Position numbers and translations under genes: made by a program
Shown here: piece by piece, positions 43,599-51,911 of the stretch
Position numbering within the stretch: the first letter of the stretch is position 1
How the letters are laid out: each line of letters begins with the position of its first letter
Source of the DNA: Paenibacillus sp. cl123
Lineage (GTDB): Bacteria; Bacillota; Bacilli; Paenibacillales; NBRC-103111
Reading direction: 5' to 3'
NCBI RefSeq assembly: GCF_900101595.1
Contig: NZ_FMYY01000014.1
Coordinates: 102,642 to 166,641 of the forward strand
DNA length: 64,000 bases
The notes under the pieces: generated by a model
Databases searched by the model: none
Told to the model about the DNA's origin: nothing
Seen by the model: only the letters and a program-made list of their open reading frames with translations

Positions 43599-43733
43599 TG
43601 TTGATAATAGATAGAGCAACTTGGGCTGCGCCTTTATCCACATGTTCATAACTTTTTCGGACATGTTATCCTCCGCTTGGTTTGCAATTATCAACAAGCC
43701 GTGCCGTTTTATCGGCTCCTTGTGTTATCCACA
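43599..43733. promoter_or_regulatory. Cluster of four DnaA boxes far from oriC
   Basis: TGTTGATAA at 43599-43607 (reverse), TTATCCACA at 43634-43642, TTATCAACA at 43688-43696 and TTATCCACA at 43725-43733. Two are perfect consensus boxes and two have one change. They fill the gap between the anion transporter and the metallo-beta-lactamase gene, about 18 kb from oriC. Possible DnaA-titration or control site, as described for DnaA-box clusters in B. subtilis. Confidence 0.6.
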
Positions 43734-43819
43734 ACGCGTATTCGGGTTACACCGGATGCTTTTTTATATCCTGAGCCATATTAAATGATGGGTAATCAGC
43801 CGTCTAGGGAGGATGAATC

Positions 43820-44665
43820 ATGGATAGAGAAAAGAATTACGGAAGCGACTATATGTTTATTCCGGCAACTTCCGTTCGGAGCGGTGTCGGGGTTGAGATA
43901 CGGCCTGACCTATTTTGTTACACGGTTCAAATCGTCAATCTCTGCCTAGTCGGCAGCCCGGCAACCGGCGAATTCGTGATCGTTGACACGGGTATGCCCA
44001 AGTCGGCGAATGACATTATAGCTGTCACCGAAGATCGATTTGGCCCTAAGAGCCGTCCTAAAGCCATCCTGTTGACTCATGGCCACTTTGATCATGTCGG
44101 CGCTGTTATCGAGCTGGTCAACCACTGGGACGTGCCAGTCTACGCCCATCCGTTGGAGCTGCCCTTCCTGACCGGCCGGCAAAGCTATCCGGAGCCGGAC
44201 CCGACGGTCGAAGGAGGCATGGTGGCGAAAATGTCCCCTCTCTTCCCGATCGAACCGATTGACTTGACCAATCACGTCCACATGCTGCCTTCTGACGGCA
44301 CAGTACCTCATCTGCCTGATTTTAAATGGATACACACGCCGGGGCATTCGCCGGGCCATATTTCGTTATTTAGGGAAAAGGACCGCGTTTTGCTTGCAGG
44401 AGACGCCTTCGTTACGGTGAAGCAGGAATACCTTTATAAGGTGCTGACGCAGGAGCAGGAAATTAGCGGGCCTCCGCGGTATTTGACCACAGATTGGCAG
44501 GCCTCCAAGGAATCGGTCGCTATTTTAGAAGCCCTGAAGCCTGCGGTGGCCGTCACTGGGCATGGCTTACCGATGTCCGGCGAGCTGCTGGCCGCCAGCC
44601 TCAGCAAGCTTGTGCGCGAGTTCGATCAGATTGCAGTACCTGATTACGGAAAGTATGTAAACTGA
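43820..44665 (+). CDS. Metallo-beta-lactamase-fold hydrolase
   Basis: 281 residues with the metal-binding motif THGHFDHVGAV and downstream ligands HTPGHSPGHISLF, LLAGDAF and TGHGLPM, defining a binuclear-zinc MBL-fold hydrolase (glyoxalase II-like group). GGGAGG precedes the ATG. Substrate unknown; no operon partner. The upstream region carries the DnaA-box cluster. Confidence 0.92.
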   Translation: MDREKNYGSDYMFIPATSVRSGVGVEIRPDLFCYTVQIVNLCLVGSPATGEFVIVDTGMPKSANDIIAVTEDRFGPKSRPKAILLTHGHFDHVGAVIELVNHWDVPVYAHPLELPFLTGRQSYPEPDPTVEGGMVAKMSPLFPIEPIDLTNHVHMLPSDGTVPHLPDFKWIHTPGHSPGHISLFREKDRVLLAGDAFVTVKQEYLYKVLTQEQEISGPPRYLTTDWQASKESVAILEALKPAVAVTGHGLPMSGELLAASLSKLVREFDQIAVPDYGKYVN

Positions 44666-44711
44666 GTTACGCCTTAAAAAGCCGGGAAAGTCATCGACCG
44701 GACAGAAATTT

Positions 44712-44755
44712 AAAAAAACCTCCCAAACTGTGCAAGCACACAATTTGGAAGGTTT
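44712..44755 (-). terminator. Terminator between convergent genes
   Basis: AACCTCCCAAACTGTG / CACACAATTTGGAAGGTT arms; T-run on the minus strand, plain on the plus strand. Serves the anti-sigma operon. Confidence 0.75.
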
Positions 44756-44819
44756 CGGAACAAGAGCAAGCTATTCAGCCCGGGTTAGGGCTCTTTTGAC
44801 AGCCCCTTTTACTTTCCCC

Positions 44820-45683
44820 TTACTTGCTGTCCAAAGAAGCGGCAGCAGGAGCAGGGGCTGCTCTTTCTGTATGAATCAAACTGTCCAATTTTGATTTCGC
44901 ATCATCGATTTGATCCTGCGTCAATGGCGTTCCAGCGGCAAAGCTTTTAATAATTTTCTTTAATGTGTCCGTGTCGAAATCCTCCCGTGCGTACATCTCA
45001 ACGGTGAATCCTTCCTTCTCCCAAATAACGATTCCATTGGCGAAATAAACTTTAGTTCCTTCGAATACCTCGGTTTTAACTTGCTCCGTGGTTTCAATGC
45101 CATTATTCCCGCCATGTGAAATCAAGAAATTAACTGTTCTCTCGCCCTGCTTATATTGAACTTCCACCATCGTTTTGCCTTGAACGACGGTGTTGACGTA
45201 TTCATAATCAGCCATCCAAGACGGCGCCGGGAAATTGATACCGGTTGCCGCACGAGCCTCCTCCAGAGTCAGCTTTGGCTGCGCCGGCAGCTCCACTCTC
45301 CCCGTCTCTGCTTCTCCCGCCTGGTCCGTAGAACCATTAGGATTTCCGAGAACCGGTCGTTCTTTATCAACTTGAACGATTTCCATATTGCCTACTTGAA
45401 AACGTGCCAGAACGGATTGAATTATTTCTTGGGCGTACGAGGTCGTCGAAAATACCCCGCCAATAGCCACTAGAGCGACAGCGGCTGCAGCAGCCGTTTT
45501 CCATTTGCTTTTCATCATAGAAATCCCGTCCTTATTCGATTTTGTCGATTGTATAGTTCCCGTCTCGATTTTGTGTACCAAGCGCTTAAAAATATGCTCT
45601 TTAGCCAAGGTATTATCTGTCTCCATACTATCAAGCAGCTCAATGACTTTTCCGTATTGCTTCAGTTTCTGTTTTTCACTCAT
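44820..45683 (-). CDS. DUF4367-type anti-sigma factor
   Basis: About 287 residues from the ATG at 45683 (M-SEKQKLKQYGKVIELLDSM). Cytosolic N-terminus, one membrane segment (TAAAAAVALVAIGGVFSTTS) and an extracytoplasmic DUF4367-like domain (EEARAATGINFPAPSW, VEVQYKQGERTVNFLISHGG). The start overlaps the sigma gene upstream, so the pair forms an ECF sigma and membrane anti-sigma unit. The signal is unknown. Confidence 0.82.
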   Translation of the reverse strand: MSEKQKLKQYGKVIELLDSMETDNTLAKEHIFKRLVHKIETGTIQSTKSNKDGISMMKSKWKTAAAAAVALVAIGGVFSTTSYAQEIIQSVLARFQVGNMEIVQVDKERPVLGNPNGSTDQAGEAETGRVELPAQPKLTLEEARAATGINFPAPSWMADYEYVNTVVQGKTMVEVQYKQGERTVNFLISHGGNNGIETTEQVKTEVFEGTKVYFANGIVIWEKEGFTVEMYAREDFDTDTLKKIIKSFAAGTPLTQDQIDDAKSKLDSLIHTERAAPAPAAASLDSK

Positions 45684-46263
45684 CCTTGAGCCCACCTGTC
45701 TCCAAGATTTTTTGTAATTTTCTTAAACTCCTGTGGACTACAACACCGATGTTGGACTCGCTTTTTCCCAAGAGCTCTGCAATTTCTGAGTTTTTCAGAC
45801 CGGCGGCAAATTTCAATGCGATGATATTACGCTCTTTGTCGCGAAGCTTGGCCAACGCCTGAAACAATGCCTGATGAACGTCGTCCCGGATCGCCAACTC
45901 CTCAGGAGACGGCTTGGGGAAAATGAACTCGGTAACAGAATCCAGCGAAAAATGAAATCTTTTTTTTCGAGCACGATAGAAATCTGTCACAGTGTTTCGT
46001 ACGATGGCAAATAGCCATACATCAAATTTAGCTTTTTCCTCGCAAAACTTGTGATAATTGGAAATGACCTTTTCAAATACATGGCTGCATATGTCTTCTG
46101 CCTCATACTGATTTTGAATCCGGTAGTAGATATACTTGTAAACGCGGTCGAAGTACTGTTCATATATCTCGGAAAACTGTTTTGTAGTTAAAACATCTCC
46201 AAGAAGCTTGTCTTGCCCCTGCAAATAAATCTCCCTCTTTACCGCTTGAGTGCTGTACTCCAA
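45676..46263 (-). CDS. ECF-type RNA polymerase sigma factor
   Basis: 195 residues. Region 2: IYEQYFDRVYKYIYYRIQNQ, EAEDICSHVFEKVISNYHKF, KFDVWLFAIVRNTVTDFYRA; region 4: LRDKERNIIALKFAAGLKNS and LLGKSESNIGVVVHRSLRKL. Start is a TTG six bases after AAGGAGGG. Second sigma/anti-sigma pair of the window, unrelated in anti-sigma type to the first. Confidence 0.9.
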   Translation of the reverse strand: MEYSTQAVKREIYLQGQDKLLGDVLTTKQFSEIYEQYFDRVYKYIYYRIQNQYEAEDICSHVFEKVISNYHKFCEEKAKFDVWLFAIVRNTVTDFYRARKKRFHFSLDSVTEFIFPKPSPEELAIRDDVHQALFQALAKLRDKERNIIALKFAAGLKNSEIAELLGKSESNIGVVVHRSLRKLQKILETGGLKDE

Positions 46264-46359
46264 ATACTTCCCTCCTTCCTACTATCAGCCTGTAAAAGAA
46301 TTTTTCATATATGAATACGCGGTACCATGAAAAGCATTAACAAAAGGTCTTCAGTTTAT

Positions 46360-46387
46360 AAAAAAAAAGCGGCCCGACACTTGGGCC
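46360..46387 (-). terminator. Terminator of the acetyltransferase transcript
   Basis: Minus strand GGCCC / GGGCC with 7-base loop followed by at least eight T residues. Confidence 0.8.
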
Positions 46388-46416
46388 ACTCGACTTTGCT
46401 AGTAAGGAGTCTCCGA

Positions 46417-46848
46417 TTAAAGTATACTCCACCTCATTGAAAATTCCTTTTGAGATGTATTTTCATCTATTTCCTCTTGTAGGATTTCAAAACCGTTTTT
46501 GCAATAAAAATTAATTGCGTTGGCATTTCTCTGATAAACTCTAAGCGTTATAGTCTCATGCTGTTTCTTTACAAAGTCCAACAATTGTTTTCCATAACCT
46601 TTTTTTTGTTGAGAAACATCAATAAATAATGCAGCCAAGTAATTATCAACCATCGAGACAAAACCTACGATCTTCGTTTCTTGATCAATCACATACGTCT
46701 TAGACATTGGCAAATATTTATTCTTCATCTCCGGCCTCATAGACGCCCAATACTCTTCTTGAATAAAATCATGAGCTGTGACTGATCCCTTAAACCAAAT
46801 GTCCAGTACTGGTTCCATGTCTTCTAGTTGAAACGGTCTAATTTTCAT
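46417..46848 (-). CDS. GNAT-family N-acetyltransferase
   Basis: 143 residues. Starts KIRPFQLEDMEPVLDIWFKG and carries the acetyl-CoA-binding motif (DVSQQKKGYGKQLLDFVKK) and RVYQRNANAINFYCKNGFEI. Transfers acetyl from acetyl-CoA to an unidentified amine. AAGGAGG precedes the ATG. More AT-rich than most of the backbone. Confidence 0.9.
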   Translation of the reverse strand: MKIRPFQLEDMEPVLDIWFKGSVTAHDFIQEEYWASMRPEMKNKYLPMSKTYVIDQETKIVGFVSMVDNYLAALFIDVSQQKKGYGKQLLDFVKKQHETITLRVYQRNANAINFYCKNGFEILQEEIDENTSQKEFSMRWSIL

Positions 46849-46873
46849 TTATAGCTCCTCCTTATTGCTCCTA

Positions 46874-47554
46874 TTATAGATGCCCCACACTGTTCATCCC
46901 TGGGAAGAGACGGGCAAAGACATTAAAATATATCAGGATTACAGATAATAAAATAGCTATTAGTAGAATGGCCAATAGGTTTTTTTGGCCTTTTGGGATG
47001 GTAAGCAGCAAAACAACTATCATGATCAGATATAATCCCATAAGCCATGGGATTAAATAGTAATGTGTGTGTACGGGTAAGTAAGCGTTCCGTAATTCAA
47101 ACCCTTCTGCCAACAGCACTGTGATTGGAAGAGCCGAAACCATATTAGAAAACAATCCGCTTCCACGCGCATACCACATCATATAAGCACAAATAGGAGA
47201 TACTGCCGCGCATATACTCCAAAAAACAATTTCTCTTTCCGGGAAAAAATGGAGCACAAGCGTTGTGTAAACATAATAAGCGGTAAGCATCGATCCAAAA
47301 AAGGCGAATACTTTTACAGCCGCCATTTGGGGCGAATAGCTGAAAACCGATAAAAGTGTTGCAACAAATACCCATACACTAAGACGATCACCGATATTAG
47401 TGAATAATGGGTTGAAATCAGGACTATCCACAATTTTTGCAAGTAATCCCAAAATCACTCCGGTAATAATAGCCATGCCTATTGAATAAACTTTTTGTTT
47501 TGCAGTTGATTTATTCGCAGCTCTAACCCGATTCAACTTATTGTATATTTCCAT
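46874..47554 (-). CDS. DUF6518-like membrane protein
   Basis: 226 residues with about seven membrane segments and the pattern GVILGLLAKIVDSP..FNPLFTNIGDRLSVWVFVATLLSV, which I associate with DUF6518. GGAGGG precedes the ATG. It lies 25 bases upstream of the acetyltransferase gene and is probably cotranscribed with it. No function known. Confidence 0.7.
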   Translation of the reverse strand: MEIYNKLNRVRAANKSTAKQKVYSIGMAIITGVILGLLAKIVDSPDFNPLFTNIGDRLSVWVFVATLLSVFSYSPQMAAVKVFAFFGSMLTAYYVYTTLVLHFFPEREIVFWSICAAVSPICAYMMWYARGSGLFSNMVSALPITVLLAEGFELRNAYLPVHTHYYLIPWLMGLYLIMIVVLLLTIPKGQKNLLAILLIAILLSVILIYFNVFARLFPGMNSVGHL

Positions 47555-47649
47555 TATACCCTCCGATTTAGATACATGCTTTCCTCATATCCTCGTCCGA
47601 AGCTTCCCCATTGTCATGACCCGCAAGCTGGGCGATGTTTGGCCCTAAT

Positions 47650-47690
47650 AAAAAACCTCCCTAATCGTGTTTGAAACACATTAGAAAGGC
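47650..47690 (-). terminator. Hairpin with T-run upstream of the DUF6518 gene
   Basis: CTAATGTGTTT / AAACACGATTAG on the minus strand, followed by GGGAGGTTTTTT. Similar in layout and T-run to the terminator at 44712. A second barrier after tRNA-Ser. Confidence 0.65.
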
Positions 47691-47733
47691 TCTGGTAGTA
47701 TATAACCCTCATTCCCTGATAAGCCAGCTAAAC

Positions 47734-47759
47734 AAAAAAAGCGGCTCCACCCTAGAGCC
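47734..47759 (-). terminator. tRNA-Ser terminator
   Basis: Minus strand GGCTC / GAGCC with 7-base loop followed by seven T residues, 18 bases past the tRNA. Confidence 0.8.
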
Positions 47760-47776
47760 ACTTGGTTTCTTATGTA

Positions 47777-47867
47777 TGGCGGAAAGAGTGGGATTCGAAC
47801 CCACGCACGGCGCGAGCCGCCTAGCTGATTTCGAGTCAGCCCCCTTGGGCCTCTTGGGTACCTTTCC
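47777..47867 (-). tRNA. tRNA-Ser (CGA)
   Basis: 91 nt including encoded CCA. Acceptor GGAAAGG / CTTTCC with discriminator G, anticodon stem GGCTGA / TCAGCT and loop CTCGAAA giving anticodon CGA (UCG codons), long variable arm (AGGCGGCTCGCGCCG) typical of serine, and T loop GTTCGAATC. Single isolated tRNA gene. Confidence 0.97.
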
Positions 47868-47942
47868 GCATTTCCAAAAGGGACAAGTAGTATATTACCA
47901 TACTTCCTACCCTAAATGCAAGAGGGCTTGGGGGTTATTTTT

Positions 47943-48167
47943 TTATCCCTCGCCGTCTCCTGCGGGATTCGCCTCAGCGTTCGAGCGGAGCACCTTTTTC
48001 AGCTTGCTTTCGAACTTGGCGCGGGGCACAAGAACGCTATGCTTGCAGCCGACACATTTGATCCGGATGTCCATCCCCATACGAATAATCTCCATCTCAT
48101 TCGTTCCGCAGGGATGAGGCTTTTTCATCTGCACGACATCCCCCAGCTGATACACCTTTTTCTCCAT
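47943..48167 (-). CDS. DUF951 family protein
   Basis: 74 residues with the family pattern YQLGDVVQMKKPHPCGTNEM then IKCVGCKHSVLVPRAKFE. The three cysteines may bind a metal. Upstream of it, and in the same direction, is the mechanosensitive channel gene, as is usual in Bacilli (yyaF region). Function unknown. Confidence 0.92.
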   Translation of the reverse strand: MEKKVYQLGDVVQMKKPHPCGTNEMEIIRMGMDIRIKCVGCKHSVLVPRAKFESKLKKVLRSNAEANPAGDGEG

Positions 48168-48211
48168 CTGCCTCCTGCTCGCCCCTTTCTCTCTCCTTCT
48201 CTGAGCACCGG

Positions 48212-49093
48212 TTAAGGAATGTCGATGCCTTCCTCCCCGAACGCTTTACGGATCTGTTCGTTGAGCTTTCGCGTGACGCTGCTGGCCGTATTTGGCTTGC
48301 ACTCCGCTGTTACCCTTAGCGTAATCTCCGATCCGCCGACGTTCTGGATTCCGAGCACCTGAGGCTCCTTCACCAAATCAACGTTTTCTTCATACCCTTT
48401 TTTTATAGTATCTTCGAGCAGCTTCCTTGTCTTGGCAATATCCGCTTCCCTGCTGACTGGCACATCGATAACAGCGAGTGAATTATGAATAGAGAAATTC
48501 GTTACCTGTGCAATCGTTCCATTCGGAATGATATGAATTTCACCAGTCCAGCTTCTTACCCGGGTAATACGAAGGCCAATTTCCTCTACATTGCCCTTAT
48601 AAGCGCCGATTTGTACAACATCTCCAACGGCAAACTGATCTTCGAATATAATAAAAAATCCGGTTATAACGTCCTTAACCAAGCTTTGAGCGCCGAAGCC
48701 GATGGCAAGACCGACGACCCCAGCACCCGCCAGAAGCGGCCCTAGATCGATATGAAACTGTCCTAGAACCATCAATATCATTATAAAATTTACCACATAT
48801 GTAATAATATTACCTACAAGCTTCCCAATTGTTTTAGTCCGCCGGGTATCCAGCTTCAGCGGGTTTTTATCCCTTGCCACAATCAGCTGCTCGACAGCTC
48901 TATGAGCGACTTTCGTTATAACACGGGCTACGATATAAATAAGCGCAATTTTCAAGACGATGAGCAGCAGGCCCAGCCACAGCTCGGGGTTGGAAATGTA
49001 GGCAATAAACTTCTGCTGCATGCCGGTCCAGCTTTGCTCCCACTCCTTAATCGACTTGACCTCGGTCAGAAGCGGAGGTTGGTTAGTAAACAT
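48212..49093 (-). CDS. Small-conductance mechanosensitive channel (MscS family)
   Basis: 293 residues. Three membrane segments, with the pore-lining TM3 (LAGAGVVGLAIGFGAQSLVK DVITG region) rich in small residues, followed by the beta domain (FAVGDVVQIGAYKGNVEEIG, TRVRSWTGEIHIIPNG) and the alpha-beta domain at the C-terminus. Opens under membrane tension to release solutes during hypo-osmotic shock. GGGAG precedes the ATG. Confidence 0.94.
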   Translation of the reverse strand: MFTNQPPLLTEVKSIKEWEQSWTGMQQKFIAYISNPELWLGLLLIVLKIALIYIVARVITKVAHRAVEQLIVARDKNPLKLDTRRTKTIGKLVGNIITYVVNFIMILMVLGQFHIDLGPLLAGAGVVGLAIGFGAQSLVKDVITGFFIIFEDQFAVGDVVQIGAYKGNVEEIGLRITRVRSWTGEIHIIPNGTIAQVTNFSIHNSLAVIDVPVSREADIAKTRKLLEDTIKKGYEENVDLVKEPQVLGIQNVGGSEITLRVTAECKPNTASSVTRKLNEQIRKAFGEEGIDIP

Positions 49094-49108
49094 GAGGCTC
49101 CCCTCCCT

Positions 49109-49348
49109 TCAATCCATCGTAACATACTTCCCATCCAATTTGAAATAAATGCCGCGTATCTCGACTCTTTCATTTTTTACAATTTCCTTTACTTTCTCCA
49201 GCGCTTCATTGGGGAATTCCAGCGACAAGGCACAGCCGGCCGTTATCTCCTTGGGAGTCGGGCACATATCATTTTCAATATCCGCATACTCCAGCAGCAT
49301 CTCTGCCCGCAGAGCCTGTTGAGTCGAATCGAAAGCCATCAATGCCAT
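49109..49348 (-). CDS. DUF3343 (Se/S-carrier-like) protein
   Basis: 79 residues from the ATG at 49348, where the family's conserved start M-ALMAFDSTQQALRAEMLLE begins; a longer frame reaches 49426 but lacks a good ribosome site. Contains C-P-T-P-K-E-I and AGCALSLEF, matching putative selenium/sulfur-carrier-like DUF3343 proteins. Sits next to a mechanosensitive channel and, nearby, a cysteine-desulfurase-like gene. Activity unproven. Confidence 0.8.
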   Translation of the reverse strand: MALMAFDSTQQALRAEMLLEYADIENDMCPTPKEITAGCALSLEFPNEALEKVKEIVKNERVEIRGIYFKLDGKYVTMD

Positions 49349-49541
49349 GACTGCGCCGCCCCCTTCCTTCTCGTGATGGTTCTCCAAACAGGAGTCTATT
49401 CTTTGAAAACCTTCATTTATTTCCATGTTTCTTTCGCAGAACGCGTATAAAACGTTTCTATGAACCGTATACTAATACTATTCTATTTGCCCAGATGTTA
49501 CTAGCCCTGCCAACCTCATCCCCCAAGGAGGGAATTTGATT

Positions 49542-50177
49542 ATGAAGCTGCCTTTTTCGAAAGATTCTTCCCCCAAGGCCAAGGAACCGTCTTCATCCTT
49601 GCAAACCATGAAAATTTTGCATTCCGAATCCAACTGCATCGAGCTCTTATCCGAAGCTTTATTCGCCAGCATCCAGCATGTACCCGCTCATCAGCCGATT
49701 GTCGTCGTTTGCGTGGGAACTGATCGTTCTACGGGAGATGCGCTTGGCCCCCTCGTCGGCTCCCAACTCAAACGCCTGGATCTAAATGGAAGCGGCATTC
49801 ACCTGTATGGTACTCTCGATAACCCGGTCCATGCGATGAATCTGAACGATACGTTGACGACGATTTACCAGCATTATAACAATCCATATATATTGGCAGT
49901 AGATGCATGCCTTGGTCAGCTAACCAGCGTAGGTTGTATTCAACTTGGTCAAGGACCCGTTAAGCCTGGCGCCGGCGTGAATAAGGAACTGCCTCCGGTA
50001 GGCGATATGCATGTCACAGGCATCGTGAATGTGGGCGGATTTATGGAATATTTCGTGCTTCAGAATACCCGCTTAAGCCTGGTCATGACGATGGCGGAGA
50101 CGATCGCCAGCTCTATTCATGCAGCCTTGCTGATGAAGCGCAGATGGACGCCTATTCCTTTAGGTAAGATCGATTGA
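49542..50177 (+). CDS. yyaC: Spore protease-like protein YyaC
   Basis: 211 residues from the ATG at 49542 (AAGGAGGG nine bases upstream). Conserved blocks VVVCVGTDRSTGDALGPLVG, GTLDNPVHAMN, AVDACLGQ, KPGAGVNKELPPVGD and ITGIVNVGGFM-like sequence define the YyaC family, related to the germination protease GPR. Likely produced during sporulation. Its 3' end overlaps the convergent DUF4446 gene by about 26 bases. Confidence 0.92.
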   Translation: MKLPFSKDSSPKAKEPSSSLQTMKILHSESNCIELLSEALFASIQHVPAHQPIVVVCVGTDRSTGDALGPLVGSQLKRLDLNGSGIHLYGTLDNPVHAMNLNDTLTTIYQHYNNPYILAVDACLGQLTSVGCIQLGQGPVKPGAGVNKELPPVGDMHVTGIVNVGGFMEYFVLQNTRLSLVMTMAETIASSIHAALLMKRRWTPIPLGKID

Positions 50178-50631
50178 TCGCTTCCTTCTCTTCGGGCGAC
50201 AAAGCGTATTTCGATTGCCCTTTTTCCAGGGGTTTTGCATACACATAGGTCTGTTCCCGGTTATGTATCCCGCTAAGTACAACCCCTGTTCCTTCATCAT
50301 CCACGAGTGCGATAGCGAAGCTAAGATCGGTGCCACCTTCCGAGAAGGCATTAAACCGGTATACGCCGAGTCTGGATTTCATGCGGGTCATGTCCTGACG
50401 GATCGTCTGGATGGCATGATCCGCTTGATCATTTTGCGCCTTCACCAGGTTATATTGGTTTTGCAGATTGACTACGATTTCTTCTATATTCATTCCGGTA
50501 GTCCCATTGAGCAAGGCGGTGTATGTTTTTTTAAGTTTGTTCAGCTTTACCCACAAGACAATAACCAGGATTAGAAAAAGAAATACGATGACGGCAGCAG
50601 CCAGTATGACAACTTCAATCGGTAGTTCCAT
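50152..50631 (-). CDS. DUF4446 family protein
   Basis: 159 residues. N-terminal membrane segment (VVILAAAVIVFLFLILVIVL), a coiled-coil stretch (VVNLQNQYNLVKAQNDQADH), then the conserved DUF4446 core KSRLGVYRFNAFSEGGTDLS and LVDDEGTGVVLSGIHNREQT. Common beside parAB in Bacilli. Function unknown. Confidence 0.9.
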   Translation of the reverse strand: MELPIEVVILAAAVIVFLFLILVIVLWVKLNKLKKTYTALLNGTTGMNIEEIVVNLQNQYNLVKAQNDQADHAIQTIRQDMTRMKSRLGVYRFNAFSEGGTDLSFAIALVDDEGTGVVLSGIHNREQTYVYAKPLEKGQSKYALSPEEKEAINRSYLKE

Positions 50632-50651
50632 TCACATGCCCCCATCCGTTA

Positions 50652-51815
50652 TTACTGCTTCATATGTTTCGCTATCTCCCTAACTGCAGCAGCCAATTGT
50701 TCAATCTCCGTCTTGGTCGTATAACAGCCTACGCTTGCCCTTACCGCTCCCCGTTCCATCGTCCCTGCTGTTTCATGAGCGAGCGGACTGCAGTGATAAC
50801 CGGCTCTTACAGCAATCCCGAAGGATTGATCCAGAATAAAGGCAATTTCCGAAGAGTCGGTTTGAGAGACGGTGAAGGAAACGATGCCGGTTTTAGCTTG
50901 CCCTAATTCAGGGCCAAGCAACTGTACGCCTTCTATTTCCAGCAGGTCTGTCATCAGCTGCTGAGTGAGCTCCCACTCATGGCGATAAATACGATCGACA
51001 GTTTCCCGCTGAATCCATTTGACGCCTTCTACCAAGCCGGCGATGCCGGGCGTGTTTTGGGTGCCTCCCTCAAACCGGTCCGGACGCACGCTAGGCTGCT
51101 CGACAGCCTCGGATTGACTTCCGGTTCCCCCATGAAGCAGCGGCTCGAGTTCAATATCCGGATGTACGTACAATCCCCCTGTCCCCTGAGGCCCCAGAAG
51201 CCCCTTATGACCTGGGAAAGCCAGCATATGAATACCCATCCCATTCACATCAATATCGACCGTTCCTGCGGTCTGAGCCGCGTCTACCAGCAAGGTGATG
51301 CCGCGCTGCCGGCATAGCTCTCCTATATCGGCTACAGGAAGGATGCTGCCCAGCAGATTGGAGCTATGGCTGCATACAATGAGCCGGGTATTCGGCTGGA
51401 TGGCGGCGATCACATCTTCCATACGTAGATGGCCATGCCTATCCGTTTTGACATAAGTCACCTGAACATGCCGGGATTGCTTCATGTACTCTAGCGGCCG
51501 GCGTACGGAGTTATGCTCGACAGCCGTGCAGATGACATGATCGCCTTCCTTCAGGAATCCTTTGATAGCGAGATTCAAGGCCATCGTTGTATTTAATGCA
51601 TAAGAAATATCATTAGGATTTTTCACGCGGAATAATTTGGCTAATTGTTTTCTTCCTTCAAATAAAGTCCGGCTGGCCTTAACGGCCATCTCATGACTTC
51701 CACGGCCCGGGTTGGCTGCATACTGCTCCATACATGCCACCATCGCCTGTACGACCTCCGGCGGCTTAGGCCATGAGGAAGCCGCATGATCCAAATATAT
51801 AGAAGACAATTTCAT
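50652..51815 (-). CDS. Class V aminotransferase (cysteine desulfurase-like)
   Basis: About 387 residues from the ATG at 51815 (M-KLSSIYLDHAASSWPKPPE); a GTG at 51845 is possible because the ATG's ribosome site is too close. PLP-enzyme features include ALNTTMALNLAIKG, ICTAVEHNSVRRPLEY, LVDAAQTAGTVDID and the PLP-binding Lys in AFPGHKGLLGPQGTGG. Related to cysteine desulfurases and selenocysteine lyases; substrate not assigned. Lies between parB and the DUF4446 gene. Confidence 0.88.
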   Translation of the reverse strand: MKLSSIYLDHAASSWPKPPEVVQAMVACMEQYAANPGRGSHEMAVKASRTLFEGRKQLAKLFRVKNPNDISYALNTTMALNLAIKGFLKEGDHVICTAVEHNSVRRPLEYMKQSRHVQVTYVKTDRHGHLRMEDVIAAIQPNTRLIVCSHSSNLLGSILPVADIGELCRQRGITLLVDAAQTAGTVDIDVNGMGIHMLAFPGHKGLLGPQGTGGLYVHPDIELEPLLHGGTGSQSEAVEQPSVRPDRFEGGTQNTPGIAGLVEGVKWIQRETVDRIYRHEWELTQQLMTDLLEIEGVQLLGPELGQAKTGIVSFTVSQTDSSEIAFILDQSFGIAVRAGYHCSPLAHETAGTMERGAVRASVGCYTTKTEIEQLAAAVREIAKHMKQ

Positions 51816-51911
51816 CTCTCCTATCCGCTGTATGTTCTCTCTCACATAAATATAGCATACCTGGAATCCCCTGATCTTATCAGGCCGATCCTTGGTATGC
51901 TATGGAGGTAT

